Assembly (NCBI GenBank): GCA_900549475.1
Contig: UROF01000001.1
Span: 203,346 to 267,345, forward strand
Direction of reading: 5' to 3'
Length of the DNA: 64,000 bases
From: an uncultured Eubacteriales bacterium
Lineage (GTDB): Bacteria; Bacillota; Clostridia; Oscillospirales; Oscillospiraceae
The position numbers and the translations under genes are program-made. Under the pieces are notes generated by a model, which did not search any database, had not been told where the DNA came from, and was given only the letters and a program-made list of their open reading frames with translations. Each line of letters opens with the position of its first letter. Position 1 is the stretch's first letter. Positions 44,216 to 53,514 of the stretch are shown piece after piece.

Positions 44216-45253
44216 TTACGCCTCGCTGCGATAGCGGCCAAGGCCCGCGATACGGACGCTACGCTGGGCGTGGAGCTCCAGCAGGGCCGCCGCCAGCAGT
44301 TCCGGGTCATGGCGCACCAAGCCGTCCCGTACGGTAGACACCGGGCGGCTCACCAATTCCACTCCCAAAGCGGCGCAAGCCGCCTTGTCAAACCGCAGAG
44401 GCTCCGCCCCCTCCTTTGCATAGCTGCCCAGTACGTCCTGGGGAATGGTGGCAGAGTTCACCAGGCACAGATGAAACAGCCCTTCAGCGGAGTGCTGGAA
44501 AATAGCCCGGATATGGTCAGCATTGGAATAGCCTTCCGTTTCGCCCTCCTGGGTCATGACGTTGGCAATATAGATTTTAAGGGCATCGGAGCGGAGGATC
44601 GCCTGGGCGATCCCATCTACCAGCAGGTTGGGAATAATGCTGGTGTACAGGCTTCCCGGCCCCAGCAGAATCATATCCGCCGCCTCGATAGCCTCGATGG
44701 CAGGCTCCAGGGCAGGCGGCCGCTCCGGGATCAGCCGTACCCTTCTGATCCGGCAGTCCTCCCGTTTTTTACAATAGAAGATCTTGGACTCTCCCAGCAC
44801 CTTAGCGCCGTTTTCAAACTCAGCCTCCAGCTGGACGTCCGTAGTGGTGACCGGCAGCACCGTACCGGTAATGGCCAAAACCTGGCTCATCCGGCTCACA
44901 GCTTGGTCAAAGCTGTCCGATATGCCGTTTAGGGCCGCCAAAAAGAGATTTCCGAAACTCTGCCCCCGGAGAGACCCCTCGGTAAAGCGGTAATGGAGCA
45001 GCTCATTCATCAGCGGCTCCACATTGGCCAACGCTTCCAGGCAGTTTCGGATATCCCCAGGCGGCAGCATACCCAACTCCTGACGCAGCACGCCGGAGCC
45101 GCCGCCGTCGTCCGCTACCGTAACGATAGCCGTCAGATTATTGGTATGACGCTTCAGGCCCCGCAGCATGGTGCTCAGCCCTGTGCCGCCGCCGATGGCC
45201 ACGATCCGTGGCCCCTTTCCGCTGGGGCCGCGATAAATATTCTGTTCTGTCAT
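44216..45253 (-). CDS. yvcK: YvcK/GlmR, gluconeogenesis and cell wall factor
   Basis: 345 aa. CofD-like fold with IGGGTGLSTMLRGLK at about 19-33, GGSGVLRQELGMLPPGD after it and LLGPGSLYTSIIPNLLV in the middle. In B. subtilis it binds UDP-GlcNAc and directs carbon to peptidoglycan precursors through GlmS. It lies just after rapZ, 14 bp apart, the conserved order. Confidence 0.94.
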   Translation of the reverse strand: MTEQNIYRGPSGKGPRIVAIGGGTGLSTMLRGLKRHTNNLTAIVTVADDGGGSGVLRQELGMLPPGDIRNCLEALANVEPLMNELLHYRFTEGSLRGQSFGNLFLAALNGISDSFDQAVSRMSQVLAITGTVLPVTTTDVQLEAEFENGAKVLGESKIFYCKKREDCRIRRVRLIPERPPALEPAIEAIEAADMILLGPGSLYTSIIPNLLVDGIAQAILRSDALKIYIANVMTQEGETEGYSNADHIRAIFQHSAEGLFHLCLVNSATIPQDVLGSYAKEGAEPLRFDKAACAALGVELVSRPVSTVRDGLVRHDPELLAAALLELHAQRSVRIAGLGRYRSEA

Positions 45254-45267
45254 AGCTCCTCAGTGTG

Positions 45268-46128
45268 TCACATCCGGGTCATATCCCGGTGGTTTTCCGT
45301 TACCCGGTAACCCAGAGAGGCAATATACTCCGCCAGCGCATGGGTCACCGCTACCGAGCGATGGTGGCCGCCAGTACAGCCGATGGCCACCACCAGCACC
45401 GTCTTACCCTCTTCCCTATACAGCGGCAGCACAAAACGCAGGAGATCACGGAGCTTGTCCATAAACTCCCCTGTCTCCTTGAAGGAAAACACATAATCCC
45501 TGACTTCCTTGTCCAGCCCTGTACTGTTTCGCAGCGCGTCAATATAAAAAGGATTGGGCATAAAACGGACATCAAAGACCAGGTCTGCCTCCATAGGCAG
45601 ACCGTGCTTGAACCCAAAGGACACCAGGCTCACCGTCATCTCTCCGCTGGCCTGATCGCCGCCGAACAGCCGCACCAGCTCTCCCCGGAGCCTGGCAGTG
45701 GAATAGGTGGTAGAATTGATGATCACATCCGCCTGTGCCCGCACAGGCGCCATCATCTCGATCTCACGGTTTACCGCTGCCTCCAAAGTCCCCGTCTGCT
45801 CCTGAAGAGGATGCAGACGCCGGGTCTCTTTATAGCGCTTGATGATGGTGCGCACATCCGCCTCCAGGAAGAGCAGTTTGCACTGGTATTCCTTGGAGCG
45901 CAGGGTGTGCAGCACATCCAGAAAATCATCGAAACTGTCGGCAGTACGGACATCGTACACCAGGGCAACCCGGTTATACCGGCTGCTGCCGGCTGCACAG
46001 AATTCCGCAAATTTCAGGATCATCCCCGCCGGCATGTTGTCCACGATATAAAAGCCCATATCCTCCAAAAAGGAGGCCGCTTTACTTTTTCCTCCGCCCG
46101 ACAGGCCGGATATGATCAGGATCTCCAT
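45268..46128 (-). CDS. rapZ: RNase adapter/nucleotide-binding protein RapZ
   Basis: 286 aa. P-loop GLSGGGKS at 8-15; C-terminal IGCTGGHHRSV motif. In E. coli RapZ controls GlmS levels through RNase E and small RNAs; the Firmicutes homolog (YvcJ) is a nucleotide-binding protein of less clear function. The ATG at 46128 has AAGGCGG just upstream. Confidence 0.94.
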   Translation of the reverse strand: MEILIISGLSGGGKSKAASFLEDMGFYIVDNMPAGMILKFAEFCAAGSSRYNRVALVYDVRTADSFDDFLDVLHTLRSKEYQCKLLFLEADVRTIIKRYKETRRLHPLQEQTGTLEAAVNREIEMMAPVRAQADVIINSTTYSTARLRGELVRLFGGDQASGEMTVSLVSFGFKHGLPMEADLVFDVRFMPNPFYIDALRNSTGLDKEVRDYVFSFKETGEFMDKLRDLLRFVLPLYREEGKTVLVVAIGCTGGHHRSVAVTHALAEYIASLGYRVTENHRDMTRM

Positions 46129-46187
46129 GGTGCCGCCTTTCTTTTTTTGCTGAACCATCCCACACATAACACACACTTTGCTGCTGT

Positions 46188-47111
46188 TTATTGCTGTAGT
46201 CCCCGCAAGATCCGCACTTCCGGCTCCAGCTTTACGCCGGTTTGCCGAAGCACCTCCGCCTGGACCTTCTCAATGAGCGCCAGCACATCTGCGCTGGAAG
46301 CTCCGCCGGTATTGATGATAAAGCCAGCATGCTTGGGAGAGACCATCGCCCCTCCTACGGCAGTGCCTTTAAGCCCACACTGCTCGATCAGGGCCGCAGC
46401 ATAGTGACCCTCCGGCCGCTTGAAGGTGCTGCCGGCACTGGGATACTCCAGAGGCTGCTTCTCCCGCCGTCGGCGGATCAGCTCCTCCATCTCCCGGCGG
46501 ATCTCTCCACTGTCTCCGGGTGTGAGAGCCATATCAGCCCACAGCACCACACCGCCATTTTCTCCGAAGGCACTATGGCGATACCCAAAGGCCAGCTCCG
46601 AGCCCTTCAGCTCCGTGACACCCTTGTCAGGAAGCCATGCCGTCACCGATGTTACAACCTGGCACATCTCTCCCCCGTACGCCCCGGCATTCATATACAC
46701 CGCCCCGCCAAGGCTCCCAGGAATACCGTGAGCAAAAGAAAGCCCCGCCAATCCCTGCTCCATGGCGAATACCGCCAGCTTGGCCAGGGAAACCCCGGCC
46801 CAGGCCCGGATCGTGGTTTCTCCCGTCCGCTCTATTTGATCCATACGTCCGGTGGCAATGACCAGCAAATCCAGGCCCTCGTCACATACCAGCAGATCGG
46901 AGCCATTGCCGGCCGCCATCCAGGGCCAGCCTTCCCCTTTCGCCAGTTCCAAAAGAGCGGACAGCTCCTCCGGCGAGGCGGGAAACGCCATCCGCCGGGC
47001 CGGGCCGCCGATGCGGAAGGTGGTATGGCCGGCCATAGGCTCATCCTTTTTGACCAAAAGGGTCGGCAGATTCCGGGCGATCAGGCTATCAAAGCTCTCA
47101 TACCAGGGCAT
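46188..47111 (-). CDS. murB: UDP-N-acetylenolpyruvoylglucosamine reductase
   Basis: 307 aa, FAD enzyme that makes UDP-MurNAc. AGHTTFRIGGPARRMAFP and GNGSDLLV bind FAD; GIPGSLGGAVYMNAGAYGGE is the core signature; the catalytic serine is in YPSAGSTFKRP and the glutamate in the C-terminal LEPEVRIL. The motif set is that of short type II MurB. Clustered with rapZ and yvcK, which also act on amino-sugar supply. Confidence 0.95.
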   Translation of the reverse strand: MPWYESFDSLIARNLPTLLVKKDEPMAGHTTFRIGGPARRMAFPASPEELSALLELAKGEGWPWMAAGNGSDLLVCDEGLDLLVIATGRMDQIERTGETTIRAWAGVSLAKLAVFAMEQGLAGLSFAHGIPGSLGGAVYMNAGAYGGEMCQVVTSVTAWLPDKGVTELKGSELAFGYRHSAFGENGGVVLWADMALTPGDSGEIRREMEELIRRRREKQPLEYPSAGSTFKRPEGHYAAALIEQCGLKGTAVGGAMVSPKHAGFIINTGGASSADVLALIEKVQAEVLRQTGVKLEPEVRILRGLQQ

Positions 47112-47139
47112 GAAAAGTCTCCTTACTTTACAAAATTAT

Positions 47140-48090
47140 TTACTGGGAAACGCCCAAAAGGGCCGCGCCGATAATACCGGCGTCGTTGCCCAGCTTGGCT
47201 TTTACCAGTTTGGTATGGCGCTGGGCCTCCTGGCCAAAGCACATATCCAGTACCATGGACTGCAGCGGAACCAACAGATCCTCATCCCGCTCATGGCTGA
47301 CGCCGCCGCCCAGGGCAATGACTTCCGGCTGGAAGATATTGATAAAATTGGCAAGGCCTTCAGCAAGGTAATCCAGATACTGATCCACTACCGCCTTGGC
47401 CACGGCATCACCAGCGCGCATAGCTGCAAAAGCCGTCCGGCCATCCACCTGCTCCAGATCACCGCCGGTCATCTGCCACATGGCGGAATTGGGGTGGGCC
47501 TCCATAGCCGCTCTGGTCTGACGGACCAAGGCGCTGGCAGAGGCATACCGTTCCCAGCAGCCCTTCCGGCCGCAGGTGCACTGCTCTCCACCGTGGACGA
47601 TAACGATATGTCCTCCCTCGCCGCCGAAGCCATTAAAGCCCGCCTGGATCTTTCCATCCATAATGATCCCGGTACCGATACCGGTACCCAGCGTCACCAG
47701 GATCAGGCTCTCCAGCCGCTCTCCGTAGTGATAATACTCCCCCAGGGCGGCGCAGTCCGCGTCATTCCCCAGATAAACCGGCACATCCCAGCGGCGATGG
47801 AACATCTCTCCCACCGGCATAAACCGGATGGGAATATTGACCGTCTTGATAACGACGCCCTGCTTGTTGTCTACGGAGCCGGGAAATCCCATACCCACCG
47901 ACGCCACCTGATCTCTGGAGATGTGGTTTTCCTCCAACAGATCCAGCGCCATCCCAGCCAAGGTATCCCCCATCTGTTCCATAGACACGAAATGCAGAGG
48001 CATTTTTTTCGTAGCCACTAGCTGATACTTCTCATCCACCAGGCCGGCCTTCAGATTGGTCCCGCCAATATCAATTCCTACATAGTACAT
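47140..48090 (-). CDS. ROK-family sugar kinase, probable glucokinase
   Basis: 316 aa. ATP-binding GIDIGGTNLKAG at 5-16, catalytic-region NDADCAALGE and GTGIGTGII, and the ROK zinc motif CTCGRKGCWERYAS. Family members with this layout are mostly glucokinases, but N-acetylmannosamine or other sugar kinases cannot be excluded. It lies between hprK and murB, 40 bp after hprK. Confidence 0.88.
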   Translation of the reverse strand: MYYVGIDIGGTNLKAGLVDEKYQLVATKKMPLHFVSMEQMGDTLAGMALDLLEENHISRDQVASVGMGFPGSVDNKQGVVIKTVNIPIRFMPVGEMFHRRWDVPVYLGNDADCAALGEYYHYGERLESLILVTLGTGIGTGIIMDGKIQAGFNGFGGEGGHIVIVHGGEQCTCGRKGCWERYASASALVRQTRAAMEAHPNSAMWQMTGGDLEQVDGRTAFAAMRAGDAVAKAVVDQYLDYLAEGLANFINIFQPEVIALGGGVSHERDEDLLVPLQSMVLDMCFGQEAQRHTKLVKAKLGNDAGIIGAALLGVSQ

Positions 48091-48129
48091 AGTATTCCCA
48101 CCTTACCTCAACATTCTCAGCAGTATCCA

Positions 48130-49071
48130 TCAACCGCCCTGGACATGGCGCTCCAGCTCCTCCGCCAGCTTTGCTGCGGCATTGAAGCCATACTTCTTGG
48201 CACGGTTGTTCATAGCTGCCACCTCGACGATCACCGCCAGGTTCCGTCCCGGCTGGACCGGAATGGTCACGATAGGCAGCTTGATCCCCAGGATGTCTAC
48301 TGTCTGCTCATCCAAGCCGAAGCGGTCATAAAATTTATCCTCCTGCCAGCGCTCCAGCTCCACCACCAGATCGATCTGGGATTCCAATTTGACAGCGCTC
48401 ATTCCAAACAGCTGCTGCAGATCGATAACGCCGATGCCGCGAAGCTCGATATAGTGCCGGATCAGCTCCGGCGCCTTTCCCAGCAGACGGTCGGATACCA
48501 GACGGATGTCCACCGCATCGTCCGCCACCAAACGATGGCCACGCTTCACCAGCTCAATAGCGGTTTCGCTCTTGCCGATGCCGCTGTCGCCGATGATCAT
48601 CACGCCCTCGCCATAAATATCCAGCAGCACGCCGTGGCGTGTGATGGTGGGGGCAAGACGACGGCTGAGATACTCAATGACCCGGGTAGTAAAGACCACG
48701 GTGGTGTCTGCCGTATGGAGAAGGGTCCGCTGGTGCTTTCTCGCCATGGACAGGCACTCCGGATATACATCCAGATCACGGGAAACCACCAGCGCCGGGA
48801 TATCATACTCAAAGAGGTGGGAAAAACTCTCCATGCGCTGCTCCGGAGTCATGCTCTCCAGCATTTTTGTCTCCGCCATGCCGATGACCTGCAGGCGCCG
48901 CTCATCAAAGTAGTCAAAAAAGCCCACCAGCTGAAGACCAGGCCGGTTGACATCGCGGATACCCACCAACGCGTTCTCGTAATCTTTTCCTTTATTCAGA
49001 ACGGCCATACCCAGCTGTTCCACCAGCTCCGGAAGCTTCACGCCGCCCTTCATTTCATCCTGCTTGATCAT
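48130..49071 (-). CDS. hprK: HPr kinase/phosphorylase
   Basis: 313 aa. It phosphorylates Ser46 of HPr in carbon catabolite control. P-loop GDSGIGKSE at 161-169 and signature ELRGIGVIDLQQLFG are intact. The ATG at 49071 has GGGAGG upstream and the gene has an excellent promoter (49123-49151) divergent from rpmB. It heads the hprK-ROK-murB-rapZ-yvcK run. Confidence 0.95.
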   Translation of the reverse strand: MIKQDEMKGGVKLPELVEQLGMAVLNKGKDYENALVGIRDVNRPGLQLVGFFDYFDERRLQVIGMAETKMLESMTPEQRMESFSHLFEYDIPALVVSRDLDVYPECLSMARKHQRTLLHTADTTVVFTTRVIEYLSRRLAPTITRHGVLLDIYGEGVMIIGDSGIGKSETAIELVKRGHRLVADDAVDIRLVSDRLLGKAPELIRHYIELRGIGVIDLQQLFGMSAVKLESQIDLVVELERWQEDKFYDRFGLDEQTVDILGIKLPIVTIPVQPGRNLAVIVEVAAMNNRAKKYGFNAAAKLAEELERHVQGG

Positions 49072-49122
49072 AGGCTTCCTCCCTCTCAAAAACCCGCGTG
49101 CAGGGGAAATTTTGATGGGAAT

Positions 49123-49151
49123 ATTATAGTATAAATACCCTGCCTTGACAA
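49123..49151 (-). promoter_or_regulatory. sigma-A promoter of the hprK cluster
   Basis: On the minus strand TTGTCA (49146-49151) and consensus TATAAT (49123-49128), spacer 17 bp, about 52 bp before hprK. Confidence 0.8.
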
Positions 49152-49187
49152 GAGCACAAAAAGTTTTGGAGTTTTTTCAATTTGTAC

Positions 49188-49216
49188 TTGCATTTCCTGT
49201 TAAACTCTGCTATTAT
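49188..49216 (+). promoter_or_regulatory. sigma-A promoter of rpmB
   Basis: TTGCAT (49188-49193) and TATTAT (49211-49216), spacer 17 bp, about 56 bp before rpmB. It is back to back with the hprK promoter, 37 bp apart. Confidence 0.75.
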
Positions 49217-49271
49217 ATCAGTCGGTGCTTTTGGCACATGTTTTATTTAGAACAGCAAGGAGGTGCAACGG

Positions 49272-49460
49272 ATGGCTAAGTGTCAATTCTGTGACAAGGG
49301 TGTTACCTTTGGCATCAAGGTGTCCCACTCCCACAGGCGTTCCAACCGGACGTGGAAGCCCAATGTCAAGCGTGTGAAGGCAATCGTCGATGGTACCCCT
49401 CGCCATGTGTACGTTTGTACCCGGTGTCTGCGTTCCGGTAAAGTTACCAGAGCTGTCTAA
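49272..49460 (+). CDS. rpmB: 50S ribosomal protein L28
   Basis: 62 aa. Zinc-type L28: CQFC at 4-7 and CTRC near 50-53, with SHSHRRSNRTWKPN between. The start ATG at 49272 has AAGGAGGT seven bases upstream. It stands alone between its own promoter and terminator, the only plus-strand gene before the his operon. Confidence 0.96.
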   Translation: MAKCQFCDKGVTFGIKVSHSHRRSNRTWKPNVKRVKAIVDGTPRHVYVCTRCLRSGKVTRAV

Positions 49461-49475
49461 CATATGGTCAAACGC

Positions 49476-49512
49476 GATCCCCGTACCGTATGGTGCGGGG
49501 ATCTTCCTTTTC
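49476..49512 (+). terminator. rho-independent terminator of rpmB
   Basis: GATCCCCGTACC (49476-49487) pairs with 49492-49503 (one G-T pair), GTAT loop, followed by TTCCTTTTC. Confidence 0.88.
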
Positions 49513-49545
49513 ATTCAGCTTCATTTTCCTGCTTCCACTTTTCTC

Positions 49546-49583
49546 ATTAAAAAGGCCCCCTGCCGGAATTTCCGGCAGGGGGC
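49546..49583 (-). terminator. rho-independent terminator of galK-galT
   Basis: GCCCCCTGCCGG (49555-49566) pairs perfectly with 49572-49583; on the minus strand CCTTTTTAATG follows. It faces the rpmB terminator. Confidence 0.92.
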
Positions 49584-49603
49584 TTTGGTCTGCTTGTCCA
49601 GTT

Positions 49604-51094
49604 TTATTTGACGCTCCCGATAAACCGCAGGAAAGCCTCTCTCCCCTGCTGGTCACACTTGTACACGCCAGCGTGCTCCAGGACCTTGGCAAACACCGCG
49701 CCCACCTCCTGACGGAGGATCTCATCGGCATTCTCCTTGGTAAACGTATACCGCGTGCACAGTTCCCGGGCCCACTCCGCATGCTTCTCCAGATCCGGAT
49801 CAGCAGCAGGATCACCACCCTCGGCAAGCACCTGGGCCAGCTTAGCCATTTCACCCTTCAGCCGGGCAGGCAGCACCGCAAGGCCCATGACCTCAATGAG
49901 GCCGATATTTTCCTTCTTGATGTGGTGGAGCTCCTTGTGGGGATGATAGACCCCCATGGGATGCTCCTCCGTGGTGATGTTGTTGCGCAGCACCAGATCC
50001 AGCTCAAACTTGCCATCCCGCATCCGAGCAATGGGCGTGATGGTATTGTGAGGCTCGCCGTCTGTCTCAGCAAACACAAAGGCGTCAGGATCTGAGTAGC
50101 CCCGCCAAGCGGTAAGGATATGGTCTGCCAGCTCCACCAGCCGGTTATCATCACCGCTGCGCAGCCGGATCACGGACATAGGCCACTTGACGATGCCCGC
50201 CTCCACATCCTCGAAGCCGGGGAAGCTCACTGCCCGCTCCACAGGGGCCTTCTCCATGGCAAAGCTGTAGTGGCCGCCCTGGAAGTGGTCATGGCTGAGG
50301 ATAGAGCCGCCCACGATGGGCAGATCGGCATTGGAACCCACGAAATAGTGGGGAAACAGCTTTACAAAGTCCAGCAGCTTGCGGAAAGTGGCCCGCTCGA
50401 TCTTCATGGGCGTATGGCAGCTGTTGAATACGATGCAATGCTCATTGTAGTAGACATAGGGAGAATACTGCAAGAACCAGTCCCGCCCATCAATGGTGAC
50501 AGGGATGATCCGATGGTTCTGCCGGGCAGGATGGTTCATCCGGCCCGCATACCCTTCATTCTCCCGGCAAAGCTGGCACTTGGGATAGCCGCTCTGAGGC
50601 GCGGCCTTGGCCGCGGCGATAGCTCTGGGGTCCTTCTCCGGCTTAGAGAGATTGATGGTGATGTCCAGATCACCATACTCTGTAGAGGTGATCCACTTTA
50701 CATCTTTGGCAATACGGTAGCGCCGGATATAATCCGTATCCTGGCTGAAGCGGTAGTACCACTCGGTAGCCATCCAGGGGCTCTGAGAATACAGGTTGTG
50801 AAAATGCTCCTGCACCTGAGAGGGGCGAGGCGTCAGCACACCCATCAGTTTGGTGTCAAACAAATCCCGGTTGGTCACATCGTCCTGGATCACTCCCCGG
50901 GCCACCGCGTCATCCAGAAGGACCTTGAGAATGTTCTCCAAAGGCTCCTCCCCGATACTCTCCTCCGGCTCCTGGTAGTCATTCAGCCCCATGACCTCCA
51001 GCAGACGGTTCACCGCCCACACCCGGTCAGCAGGTTCGATCAGCCCTGTGCGGACGCCGTAGTCCGCCAGAGCGGCAATTGCATGGTCAATCAT
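49604..51094 (-). CDS. galT: UDP-glucose-hexose-1-phosphate uridylyltransferase (class II GalT)
   Basis: 496 aa, the length of the Firmicutes class II GalT, which differs from the shorter E. coli type. It swaps UMP between UDP-glucose and galactose-1-phosphate in the Leloir pathway. NHRIIPVTIDG, VFNSCHTPMKI and GGSILSHDHFQGGHY are family segments. The ATG at 51094 has GGAGG nine bases upstream, and it lies 19 bp after galK. No galE is in the window. Confidence 0.95.
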   Translation of the reverse strand: MIDHAIAALADYGVRTGLIEPADRVWAVNRLLEVMGLNDYQEPEESIGEEPLENILKVLLDDAVARGVIQDDVTNRDLFDTKLMGVLTPRPSQVQEHFHNLYSQSPWMATEWYYRFSQDTDYIRRYRIAKDVKWITSTEYGDLDITINLSKPEKDPRAIAAAKAAPQSGYPKCQLCRENEGYAGRMNHPARQNHRIIPVTIDGRDWFLQYSPYVYYNEHCIVFNSCHTPMKIERATFRKLLDFVKLFPHYFVGSNADLPIVGGSILSHDHFQGGHYSFAMEKAPVERAVSFPGFEDVEAGIVKWPMSVIRLRSGDDNRLVELADHILTAWRGYSDPDAFVFAETDGEPHNTITPIARMRDGKFELDLVLRNNITTEEHPMGVYHPHKELHHIKKENIGLIEVMGLAVLPARLKGEMAKLAQVLAEGGDPAADPDLEKHAEWARELCTRYTFTKENADEILRQEVGAVFAKVLEHAGVYKCDQQGREAFLRFIGSVK

Positions 51095-51113
51095 CTTTTG
51101 CAGCCTCCTCTTT

Positions 51114-52388
51114 TTACACCAGGCGTACGCCGCCAACCGGCCGGATGGTCAGTACATGGCAGGCACCGGCACCCAGGACCCGGTCCATTCCAGCCCGGAA
51201 TTGCTCCAGCAGATCCAGAGGCACAAACGCCTGGATGGTGCCGGCAAAACCACCGCCGTGGACACGGCATGCACCCCTCCCGCCCAGCAGACGCTCACAC
51301 AGAGCCAGCGCCACCGCCACTTCCTGGTGGTGGGTATATCCTGCCGGTACCACATTTTGCAGCATACGCCAGCTGGAGAGGCCGGACTCTGTGATCAGAG
51401 CCAGGAAGGCGTCAAAATCACCTTTCCGCAGAGCCTCCACCTGACCGGCTACCCGACGGTTATCATTATAGACATGGATAGCCCGCAGGACAGCCCGATC
51501 CCCCGCCTTCAGCCGGAGAGCAGGCAGAGCAGCATAGAAGTCCTCCTCCGGGATCTCCCGCAGGACGCTCTTGCCAAAGTGAGCACAGACATCCTTCAGC
51601 TCCCGGGTCACAGCGGCATACTCGTCGGTAAGGTCCGCATGGTCAGCGCCGCTGTCGATGATGCACAGGGCGTGGCCGGAGGCAGCAAAGTCAAAGTCTA
51701 CCCGCTCCACAATGGGATTGGCATTGTCCTGGAAGTCAATAGTGACCATACCGCCCACAGAGGAAGCCATCTGATCGAGAAGGCCGCTGGGCTTTCCAAA
51801 ATAGACATTTTCTGCATACTGGCCGATCTGAGCCAGACGCACCGCATCGCATTTGTCCTCATTGAAGAGGCTGTTGATGATATTGCCCACCAGAACCTCA
51901 AAGGCGGCGCTTGAACTGAGGCCGCTGCCTTTCAGGACGTTGGACGTGGTATAGGCATTAAAGCCCTGGATCTCACAGCCGTGCTGGGCAAACCAGGCCG
52001 CAATGCCCCGGATGATAGCGGCAGAGCTGTTTCGCTCCTCCTCGTGGATGGAGAGATCATCCAGATCCACCACATCCATGGGGAATCCTTCACTCTGGAT
52101 GCGGATCACACGGTCGCCGCTGGGCGCCACCGCAGCGATCACATCCAGGTTCACACTGCCGGCCAGTACACGGCCCCGCTGATGATCCGTGTGGTTGCCG
52201 CCGATCTCCGTGCGGCCGGGGGCAGAAAACAGGGCTGCCTGCTCAAAAGGACCAAAAGCCGCTTCCAGACCGGCCAGAGCCTTCTGATAGCGCACAGCCT
52301 GGTCTGCTGCGTCCTGCTGACCATAGAGACCGATCAGCGCCTGATGCAGCTTGTCAGAGTCTGTAGCAGGAGAAAAATGGTAACTCAT
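51114..52388 (-). CDS. galK: Galactokinase
   Basis: 424 aa GHMP kinase, first Leloir step. The galactokinase signature GRTEIGGNHTDHQ lies at about 57-69, the GHMP ATP loop VLKGSGLSSSAA at about 148-159 and the C-terminal GGGFAGTIQAF completes the fold. The ATG at 52388 has GGAGG upstream. The AraC-type regulator gene lies 126 bp upstream on the same strand. Confidence 0.95.
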   Translation of the reverse strand: MSYHFSPATDSDKLHQALIGLYGQQDAADQAVRYQKALAGLEAAFGPFEQAALFSAPGRTEIGGNHTDHQRGRVLAGSVNLDVIAAVAPSGDRVIRIQSEGFPMDVVDLDDLSIHEEERNSSAAIIRGIAAWFAQHGCEIQGFNAYTTSNVLKGSGLSSSAAFEVLVGNIINSLFNEDKCDAVRLAQIGQYAENVYFGKPSGLLDQMASSVGGMVTIDFQDNANPIVERVDFDFAASGHALCIIDSGADHADLTDEYAAVTRELKDVCAHFGKSVLREIPEEDFYAALPALRLKAGDRAVLRAIHVYNDNRRVAGQVEALRKGDFDAFLALITESGLSSWRMLQNVVPAGYTHHQEVAVALALCERLLGGRGACRVHGGGFAGTIQAFVPLDLLEQFRAGMDRVLGAGACHVLTIRPVGGVRLV

Positions 52389-52434
52389 GGTTTCCTCCAA
52401 AAAAGCCCGCGATAATGGGGCAGATATTATTTTT

Positions 52435-52440
52435 ATTATA
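52435..52440 (-). promoter_or_regulatory. candidate galK promoter -10 box
   Basis: A consensus TATAAT on the minus strand 47 bp before galK; the -35 position (52458-52463) reads TGTTCT, a poor match. A second TATAAT at 52478-52483 is possible. A good -10 with a weak -35 would suit activator control by the adjacent AraC-type protein. Confidence 0.35.
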
Positions 52441-52513
52441 CTGTCAGCAGCGCGGGCAGAACATGGATATTTTAATCATTATAGGGGAATTTTTGTCTGT
52501 GTCTCTTTCCCGC

Positions 52514-53371
52514 CTACCGGCTCTCCTCTGCTTCCCTGCGGAGGTTATTGGCATACTGGCGGGGAGACACCCCCTTGATCTCTTTAAATGCCCTGGAAAA
52601 ATAGAAGGGGTCTTCAAAACCCACAGAGTTGGATATCTCCTGGATGGAACAGTTGGTCGTGGCCAGAAGAGCGCAGGCCCGCTCGATACGGTACTCCAGA
52701 AGGAAGCGCTTGGGAGACATCTGGAAGCGCTTGACAAACCGGCGGTAGAGACTGCTGTGGCTGACGGAAGCATAGGCCGCCAGGCCTTCCACAGTGATGG
52801 GCTCTTCGTAATGGGTGATGATATAATCTGCTGCCAGACGGGCACAGTCCAGTACCTCCCGGCGCTGATCCTGCCGCCGCTGGGAGGTACGGATCAGAAA
52901 GGCCAGCAGCGCATACAGACGGGACGTCATCTCCAGCCCCTCCCAGACAGAGGTGCCATAGTGATCATAGATCCCGGTGATCAACTGTCGAAGCTGTTCG
53001 CTGTCACGTCCCAAGAAAACCGGGTTGTCAGGAGAAAAATCCGTCTGCTCCATGTATCCCGCTGCATCAAGGCCGCTGAAGCCTACCCAGACATACTCCC
53101 AGGGCTCCTGTGCATCGGCAAAATAATGGATAGTGGTATTGGGATAGCTCAGAAAAGCATCCCCCGCCTGCAGCTCATATCGCTTGTCACGGCAGATGAA
53201 CGTCCCCTTCCCGCCTATGATATAGTGGAGCAGGAAGTGATTGCGGACGCCGGGACCCCAGCCGTAACTGGGGGCACACTGCTGACAGCCCGTGTTCTGG
53301 ACATAGAGCGATGCCGTTCGGCGTTCCAGCTTCATTGAGTGCTTATAAATACTGCTCTGTTGGTCGTTCAT
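52514..53371 (-). CDS. AraC-family transcriptional regulator, probable galactose operon activator
   Basis: 285 aa. An N-terminal cupin sugar-sensing domain (about 20-150, with GGKGTFICRDKRYELQAGDAF-type strands) and a C-terminal double HTH (about 185-285; SVGFEDPFYFSRAFKEIKGVSPRQY is the second). It sits directly upstream of galK on the same strand, so it most likely responds to galactose or a galactoside; that is inferred from position. The ATG at 53371 has GGGAG six bases upstream. Confidence 0.88.
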   Translation of the reverse strand: MNDQQSSIYKHSMKLERRTASLYVQNTGCQQCAPSYGWGPGVRNHFLLHYIIGGKGTFICRDKRYELQAGDAFLSYPNTTIHYFADAQEPWEYVWVGFSGLDAAGYMEQTDFSPDNPVFLGRDSEQLRQLITGIYDHYGTSVWEGLEMTSRLYALLAFLIRTSQRRQDQRREVLDCARLAADYIITHYEEPITVEGLAAYASVSHSSLYRRFVKRFQMSPKRFLLEYRIERACALLATTNCSIQEISNSVGFEDPFYFSRAFKEIKGVSPRQYANNLRREAEESR

Positions 53372-53447
53372 ATGCATCTCCCTTTCCATTTCCATGTGTC
53401 GGCCGCCGTGGGGCGGCGAAAATGTATATCGTTCCTCCTCTGGATTT

Positions 53448-53477
53448 ATTATACATGACTAATCACCGGTTTGTCCA
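53448..53477 (-). promoter_or_regulatory. promoter of the AraC-type regulator gene
   Basis: On the minus strand TGGACA (53472-53477) and TATAAT (53448-53453), spacer 18 bp, about 77 bp before the start codon. A GCCGCC/GGCGGC inverted repeat lies in the leader around 53402-53417. Confidence 0.6.
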
Positions 53478-53483
53478 TATTTT

Positions 53484-53514
53484 CTGTCGAATCTGCCCGA
53501 AAAATCCTGTCGAA
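53484..53514. repeat. direct repeat CTGTCGAA, possible AraC-type operator
   Basis: CTGTCGAA occurs at 53484-53491 and again at 53507-53514, 23 bp apart, just upstream of the regulator gene's -35 box. AraC proteins bind direct repeats about two helical turns apart next to the -35, so autoregulation is plausible. Confidence 0.4.
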
